From assembly GCA_003118195.1 (NCBI GenBank), contig BEXV01002192.1:51188-64045 (forward strand): a stretch of DNA of 12,858 bases, written 5' to 3'. Below are positions 8,228 to 12,858 of this stretch, one piece after another. The translations under genes were made by a program, and so were the position numbers. The first letter of the stretch is position 1; each line of letters starts with the position of its first letter. This DNA is from Hemicentrotus pulcherrimus (taxonomy: Eukaryota > Echinodermata > Echinoidea > Camarodonta > Strongylocentrotidae). The notes below the pieces were generated by a model. The model was given only the letters and a program-made list of their open reading frames with translations, was not told where the DNA came from and did not search any database.

Positions 8228-9415
8228 CAGGGTTGGCATATTTCCCGCTTCGGAGGCTAAGTTCCCGGACGCCGGGAAATAAGCGGTTACCGGTATTTCC
8301 CGCTTTTTACTGGTATCTACCGCTTTTTACCGGGAAATACTGGGAAATACTCGGAAATATATTTTTCCACTCACTTGTTCATAGGAATTGTCCAATTTTT
8401 AACATATATCATAACAATGGTGGTATAACTGAGAATGGTTGCTCTGTTGTGTACTATTTGTGTGTGTGGGTTTGTTTGTGTGTTTGTTTATGCATGTCCG
8501 TTATTATGAAATGCTGGAAAAATACAGGAAAAAGATCCCAAATATACACCTTCGGTGATCTTGATATGATGTTCTTCATTAAAGGGAACCAAAACCTTCA
8601 TACTATTAGTTACTTTTATTGTTAGGTTTAAGATACTGTATTTGAATAAAATAAGTGAAAGTTTGAACAAAACCGGGAAAGGAATAAGGAAGTTAAAGCA
8701 TTTTGAAATGACTAGTCACTAGAGCCAGAGGGCGATATTCAATTTGATGACATCATTTAAGGACAACTCTCCATGCCTTTTGCACATCAAATTTCACAAT
8801 TCTTTCGTTTTCTTTTTATTATAATTTGTGTTCTTGATCCGACTTCATAACATGTGAAGCAGAATATCATTTTGCATTCTATACCTTGCTTTCATGTCCA
8901 AAAAGGCATGGAGAGTTGTCAACAAATGATGTCATCAAATTGAATATCGCCCTCTAGTGACTAATCATTTCAAAAAGCTTTAACTTCCTTATTCCTTCCC
9001 TGATTTTGTTCAAATTTTCACTGATTTTATCAAAATATCTTAAACTTTTCAATAAAAGTAACTTTAAGTATAAAAGTTTTGGTTCCCAGTTGCTAATTAC
9101 CATATTCATGATACCTTTTAATTAGCATATGAACAAAATGCCATGTGTTTGGGTGTGTACAGTACATGTATGCGGTGAGGGTTTTATAAATCTGTTTGTG
9201 TGTTTCTACTATGAGTGTTGTGCTGCTAATTATTTCAGAACAATATTTTCAGTTGTGAGTCTAAAAACAAGTAAAATTATTAATAAATAGAGAATTAAAA
9301 TCATATTTCCCATTTTTTACATAATCATTACCGGACGCGCATCTTATTTACCGGACGGTATTTACCGGCATTTACCGCCGGTAATTACCGCCACCGTATT
9401 TACCGCCCAATCCTG
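8228..9415. mobile_element. Non-autonomous hAT-type transposon with 8-bp target duplication
   Basis: The ends are cagggttggca on the left and, reversed, caggattgggc on the right: short hAT-like terminal inverted repeats. The flanks are identical 8-mers atcaaaac at 8220-8227 and 9416-9423, the duplication length of the hAT superfamily. The empty site reconstructs a continuous copy of the host repeat (atcaaaac then acagcctaag), matching the first unit at about 8074-8088. Both subterminal regions are rich in ccggtaaatac/ccgctttttacc motifs, as expected for transposase-binding repeats. There is no transposase gene in the 1188 bp. The ORF at 8209-8625 runs through the element boundary and is spurious. 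Confidence 0.85.
8584..9087. repeat. Long inverted repeat inside the hAT element
   Basis: gggaaccaaaac at 8584 pairs with gttttggttccc ending at 9087. The arms of about 207 and 198 bp match along most of their length, including tttgatgacatcattt, caactctccatgcc and aaggaataaggaagttaaag. The central loop is about 100 bp. This could be a second, nested foldback element or the body of the hAT derivative; no target duplication was found at its ends. Confidence 0.75.
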
Positions 9416-9540
9416 ATCAAAACACAGCCTAAGTTTAATTTCCGAGTATGTAGGTCAAAGATCATAGCTCATTAAATATGCAAAAACACATAATTATATA
9501 TAGATGCGAGGGGATGCTACGATTTGCGTTGACTTGTATA

Positions 9541-9890
9541 GAATTGGCGATATGATAATCAAATACATTATCAAAAGGCAACAATTGTTGTCAGATAAAC
9601 AAACTGTGGAGATTTCATTGAGTAACAGTGATTAACAGTAATCCCAAGTTAGTAATCAATTGAAAGAAATTCCATCTTATCTGGAATCACTCTCAATATT
9701 ACATCAAATTCAAAGTACGTAATAAGAAATTTATCACCAAAATATGAAATAGAATGCCCCAAGCAGGCTCATCGTGAGCGCCGCATTAACTTGAGTGCAC
9801 AAAGTAGGAAAATGTACGTACATTAGTGAATTTGATTTCACCGAAGATGAATAAGAATGCCGACAAATGAAATTTATTGCTCTGATTTTT
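9541..9890. other. Intron, no recognised feature
   Basis: Intron sequence without splice-bounded coding potential that I can support. No repeat of note before the paired motif at 9891. Confidence 0.4.
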
Positions 9891-9961
9891 AATTTGAATG
9901 CCCGAATTCACCTGCGAGCGACCTCTATGTGAATTTGAATGCACGTTCATGATTTTGAATG
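9891..9961. repeat. aatttgaatg motif cluster
   Basis: aatttgaatg at 9891-9900 and 9932-9941, with attttgaatg at 9952-9961. The first two repeat, in the opposite orientation, the 41-bp-spaced pair at 5999-6049. It lies next to the duplicated intron segment that starts near 10010. Confidence 0.4.
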
Positions 9962-10009
9962 AAAAAGATGTGAAATTGGCCGCAAATACCTATAATAAAT
10001 TAATTAAAA

Positions 10010-10115
10010 AACTAGAAAAGAACAGAAAAACAAATAATGTTCACATTCGTAAAATGATTCTCATCAGCTCTTCGACTGAGATTGGTAGATAAGCTTCATC
10101 ACCTTGCACTGACTA
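10010..10115. repeat. Intron segment duplicated at 11432-11540
   Basis: The two stretches share gaaaagaa..aaaaacaa, ttcacat, atgattctcatcagctcttc (11480s: atgattcttatcagttcttc) and agcttcatcaccttgcac (11516: agcttcattaccttgcac). At 11432 the segment lies just upstream, on the coding strand, of the first CUB-like exon. Here it lies in the intron upstream of the second CUB-like exon but about 4.2 kb away. The copies are diverged. Confidence 0.65.
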
Positions 10116-10140
10116 GTGATGTAATTACTCATTCCAAACG

Positions 10141-10470
10141 TGTCCCTTTCCCTTCTAAGACGGAAGTGCCACTTTTCATCTCTGATGAGTGTTTCTTTTT
10201 TAGGAAATAGACATACCCATTTTTAGCACTCTTAACCGCAACTTTTACTTTGTAATACCTACATTTTCCCCGTTACAGATGAGTGTGCCCCTTTCAATGT
10301 ACCCCCTTTTAGCTCTAAGTGCCCATTTTACAATGGCAGGTGCCCCTTTTCTTCTATGATAAGTGCCCTTTGCCTCCTGATGAATGCTCATTTTCCCTTT
10401 CTAATAAGTGCACCTTCCTCCTTGTTCTCCTTGTTATTTTTATGTAATTTCCCTTTGATAAGTGCACCCT
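10141..10470. repeat. Degenerate gtgcccctttt repeats, first array
   Basis: Irregularly spaced copies of (a/g)(a/t)gtgcccctttt, often preceded by gataa or tctaa, recur about every 20-40 bp, for example near 10166, 10270, 10318, 10341, 10362 and 10409. A related array is at 11651-11883. The short plus-strand frame here is low-complexity and not considered a gene. Confidence 0.55.
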
Positions 10471-10674
10471 TGTGTTCTTCAAGGGCTTCATATCTCAGCA
10501 CCGTTATCAATTCCAACAATTTCGTTTTCGTTTACCTGGTACCTGCATGAAAGCAAATTTGTCATAGAATCTTAGAATTAAAATATGCTACAAAATCATG
10601 ATTATACCACAAAAACCTGTCATGCTTAGAAAAAACGCGGTACTAAAGAATAGGTTTTTTTTCTTCACACTTAC

Positions 10675-10773
10675 TGCATGCTGATTCATCCTCGTAATGA
10701 TCGCAGTCGTAAAGTCCGTCGCAAAGGGCAGTTTTTGGCACGAACTTATTGGAGCTTGAACAGGTAAAGAGGA
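10675..10773 (-). CDS. Adhesion-GPCR-like gene, exon 2: LDL-receptor class A module with four cysteines
   Basis: This 99-nt exon (phase 1-1, the usual phase for LDLa exons) lies between an acceptor ending atcttctaccag and a GTAAGTGTG donor. The frame reads LFTCSSSNKF, VPKTALCDGLYDC, then HYEDESAC. The FxC, CDGxxDC and DExxC pattern is diagnostic of LDLa, a small calcium-binding module in receptors. By alignment to the family, the retained cysteines are C2, C4, C5 and C6. C3 is replaced by Phe (KFVP instead of xCIP) and no C1 precedes. Since LDLa bonds pair C1-C3, C2-C5 and C4-C6, the loss removes one whole bond. A usual acidic calcium ligand just after DC is His here, so calcium binding may be weakened. 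It joins the CUB-like exon before it through a CTC Leu codon split by the intron. Confidence 0.85.
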
Positions 10774-11057
10774 CTGGTAGAAGATAAAAATAACATATGA
10801 GTAGTTCATAATACTTTGACATTTTAAAACTGTATACACTAGGTTTTAAAAAAAAAATAGTATAATTAGGCGCGTTTAAAATTCACCTTCTTTATATTAT
10901 TTATTTTGGTAAAACTGGAAACATGATTGTCTTTATCAGTCGACCGGTATTGAATGATTCTCATTTTACAACTGGTTTGATACATTTTATCGCTGCTTCA
11001 ATAAACAGTGAGTTAGATTCAATCGATATTTTGATAGAGAATTAATTCAACACTCAC

Positions 11058-11405
11058 GTGATAGGTCAATGGAAATGATCTCAGCTTCAATGCTACGCCT
11101 ATTGTGACCTTGTGCTCCTATGATAGTAAACCACATCTCATCGGTACCTACATAGATATCATCAGGAGTGTTCCATACGTATCCATGGATAGTTGTGATG
11201 ACAGACTGTATGTCAGACGGATTGTTACCAGTCCCTATTTGAAATATAGCACCATAAAGCGAGGCATGCTTATTGCGGAACACAACTTGAAACCCATTCG
11301 TAGCGTTTGTTTGTAGAATGTATGCGTTATACAATCGTTTTCTTCCGTTCCCTGTTAGGGAGATGTAATGTGATTCGTCTTCCTCAAGATGAATTGCTGA
11401 GTGAT
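11058..11405 (-). CDS. Adhesion-GPCR-like gene, exon 1 of 6 seen: first CUB-like domain
   Basis: This internal exon of 348 nt (phase 1-1) follows an acceptor ending ttgtttccttacag and ends at a GTGAGT donor. It encodes about 115 residues of a beta-sandwich resembling a CUB domain, with the motifs GFQVVF, IFQIGTGNNPSD, SVITTIHG and DEMWF in the usual order. CUB domains are extracellular binding modules. This one has no cysteine, so the usual CUB disulfides are absent. The sequon NAT in QTNATNGF suggests N-glycosylation. It is clearly related to the exon at 5513-5851 (shared QTNA, IGTGN.PSD, SVI.TIHG, MWF, IDLS), so the two arose by duplication. It splices in phase onto the LDLa exon at 10675-10773. 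The upstream exon is outside the window. The CUB-family call is from motif pattern only; a more distant beta-sandwich family is possible. Confidence 0.82.
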
Positions 11406-11431
11406 CTGTAAGGAAACAAAATATTTGAAAA

Positions 11432-11540
11432 AATGAAGAAAAGAAAAAACAAGCATCTTTCACATCTGTATAATATATGATTCTTATCAGTTCTTCAACT
11501 AGAGACTGGAATCAGCTTCATTACCTTGCACCGACAGCTT
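11432..11540. repeat. Intron segment duplicated at 10010-10115
   Basis: Partner of the segment at 10010-10115, located just upstream (coding strand) of the first CUB-like exon acceptor. It shares atgattctt..tcag.tcttc and agcttcat.accttgcac with its partner. It supports tandem duplication of the CUB-exon unit together with its intron. Confidence 0.65.
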
Positions 11541-11650
11541 GTCCGAGAGCCTCCCCCGAAAAAAAACCTATTTTATCCGTACGATTTCACCCTCTTAATT
11601 TACTTAGAGGAAAGATCATCTTAAAAAAAAAGTTGTCGACCTGACCGTAT

Positions 11651-11883
11651 GTGCCCTTTTTAAGGTATGAGAAATCCATAGATCCTAGATCCATATCTAG
11701 TTTCAAAGAATCCAAGCAACACTGTGCACTAACAAGAACTTTTTTTCAACAACCATGGTGAAAGGCAGCACATGCCCAAGATTACATAAGTTCGTACAGT
11801 TCCTCTTTTTTAAATATAATCGTGCCCCTTTTAAAAACTATCAGATGTCCCTTCTCTAGATATGTTTAAAAGGTATGCCCTAT
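11651..11883. repeat. Degenerate gtgcccctttt repeats, second array
   Basis: Copies such as gtgccctttttaaggtatga, cgtgccccttttaaaaacta and aggtatgccctattcg. These resemble the first array at 10141-10470 and lie in the equivalent place relative to the duplicated intron segment, so the array was probably included in the same duplication. Confidence 0.5.
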
Positions 11884-12707
11884 TCGCAATATTTAAAAAA
11901 AAAATCCACTTTAACCTACGACATTTTCGATTCAAATGTAACATTTCTTCAACCTATCATCCTTTAAACTTTTTGGAAGTCACAAAATGACAAGATAACC
12001 ATCAGCTGTTTGTTATTAAAGGGAAAGAAATGTTGAAACAATGCAAGAATTTTCAAACTCAAGGCAACTGCATTTAGCCTACATTTTCGGCATTCATGTT
12101 TAAAAAGACTGAGACATTACTACCATATTTAATATATGCTATAAAGATAAGATATATATTCTTTTAAAATCACATCTTAGTTTCCGTGACAAAGTCTCCC
12201 AATAACCTGTGCCCCTTAGTTAAATCGACTGCAAGCTATCTTTTCCTCAAATAATCCCCCAAAGTTGCTCGCTACGCTTGCATTTATAGTGGCATTTATA
12301 TTGAAGGTCGTTTATATTTTTGTGTCATCAAGAGATTGAGCTTAAAACCCCGTTAGGGCCGGTTATTTATCTAATAATGCGAAATAAACGATCGAAATGT
12401 GACTTTGAAAATCTTGAATACTTCCTCGCTTGCTTTGTTCGCTTATATATAAATATTAAAGATATTCAAAGGTATTCAACTGATTTAATTTCTTATGCAA
12501 AAACATAATACAATGAATAATTATATTACAAAAAATACCATGAAACGAGAAATATGATAGAAAAAGCACGAAAAAAGAGGAACTAACTAGAAGCAGAGCT
12601 TGATAAAGTTCCTCATATGTGGTTTTAAGATATAAGATGAACAAAGTATGCTTAGAAATAAAAATATAGAAAAATATGTAGCTAAGAAATTATAGATTTT
12701 TCGGTTA
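11884..12707. other. Intron or upstream sequence, no recognised feature
   Basis: AT-rich sequence upstream (coding strand) of the first visible exon. I found no exon with CUB, LDLa or signal-peptide features and no RNA gene. Phrases such as gctcgctacgcttgc (12267) and cctcgcttgctttgttcgc (12424) may be remnants of a dispersed repeat. Confidence 0.4.
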
Positions 12708-12858
12708 CAGCTCGTTATTCCGAAGGTTCGTTATTCCGAACCACGTAAACTGCCTATACCTCGATGTTCGTTAGTCCGAAAATGAAAAAGGGTTCGTTAA
12801 TCCAAACATTTGAGGCGTTATTCCGAAGGTTCGTAATTCCGAAGGTTCGTTAATCCGA
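12708..12858. repeat. ggttcgttattccgaa tandem repeat, cut by window end
   Basis: About eight copies of (g)gttcgtta(t/g/a)tccgaa, some adjacent (period about 16-17 bp) and some separated by 20-30 bp spacers such as aatgaaaaag. The last copy is truncated by the window end. It resembles a simple-repeat region or transposon terminus in marine invertebrate DNA (recollection, not checked). Confidence 0.75.

Larger units (their letters stand above)
7894..9540 (+). repeat. Dispersed repeat with internal duplicated unit, split by a transposon
   Basis: It opens with a palindrome (7894-7923: atcccctcaccgac, loop gaa, gtcggaggggat) and a tccgtcc/ttccgtcc-rich stretch (7935-7995). Two copies of a unit of roughly 140-152 bp follow, each starting with tggtttcc (8003 and 8155) and sharing ggattt.aatgaaattt, tatcaaaa.acag.ctaagtt, gagtatgtaggtcaaag and agctcattaaatat. 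The second unit is interrupted by the element at 8228-9415 and resumes at 9424. The right end is placed near gcgaggggatgc (9506) and the following 30 bp by inference. No coding capacity is seen. Similar repeats with a cccctc...gagggg hairpin are, to my recollection, common in marine invertebrate genomes. Confidence 0.6.

Noticed and set aside
8209..8625. 138-codon plus-strand ORF
   Set aside because: It runs across the boundary of the hAT element and into its foldback, and no transposase motifs are seen.

Overview
The window looks like eukaryotic nuclear DNA from an invertebrate. It is AT-rich, with consensus GT-AG exon borders, long introns and many short interspersed, foldback and tandem repeats. 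The domain mixture and repeat style point to a marine deuterostome, most likely an echinoderm such as a sea urchin. That assignment is inference; nothing here fixes the species. The bacterial vocabulary (operons, ribosome binding sites, CRISPR) does not apply.

One split gene is supported. It lies on the minus strand, is open at both ends, and reads from right to left. Its six exons are a cysteine-free CUB-like domain (11058-11405), an unusual four-cysteine LDL-receptor class A module (10675-10773), a second CUB-like domain (5513-5851), the end of a hormone-receptor-like (HormR) module (2169-2290), and two exons of the helical part of a GAIN domain (1307-1453 and 724-909). Exon phases join without conflict (1-1, 1-1, 1-1, 1-0, 0-0, 0-0), giving 1241 nt of continuous coding sequence. 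The order CUB, LDLa, CUB, HormR, GAIN is that of the extracellular region of an adhesion G-protein-coupled receptor. The GPS cleavage site and seven-helix domain would lie beyond base 1, and the signal peptide and any earlier modules beyond base 12858.

The rest is intron filled with repeats. Bases 1-723 hold a GC-rich inverted repeat and an ATT/ATC microsatellite. The 3.2 kb intron 2291-5512 holds a purine-rich minisatellite (about 2670-3139) and a composite foldback element (3762-5181) with a near-perfect hairpin element inside it (3983-4619). The 4.8 kb intron 5852-10674 holds a 15-bp tandem array, a GA-rich tract, a tRNA-derived SINE candidate, and a dispersed repeat (about 7894-9540) split by a 1188-bp hAT-type non-autonomous transposon (8228-9415). 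That transposon has a perfect 8-bp target duplication. Related intron segments at about 10010-10115 and 11432-11540, together with the two similar CUB exons, show that part of the receptor grew by local duplication. The last 150 bases are a short tandem array that runs off the window.
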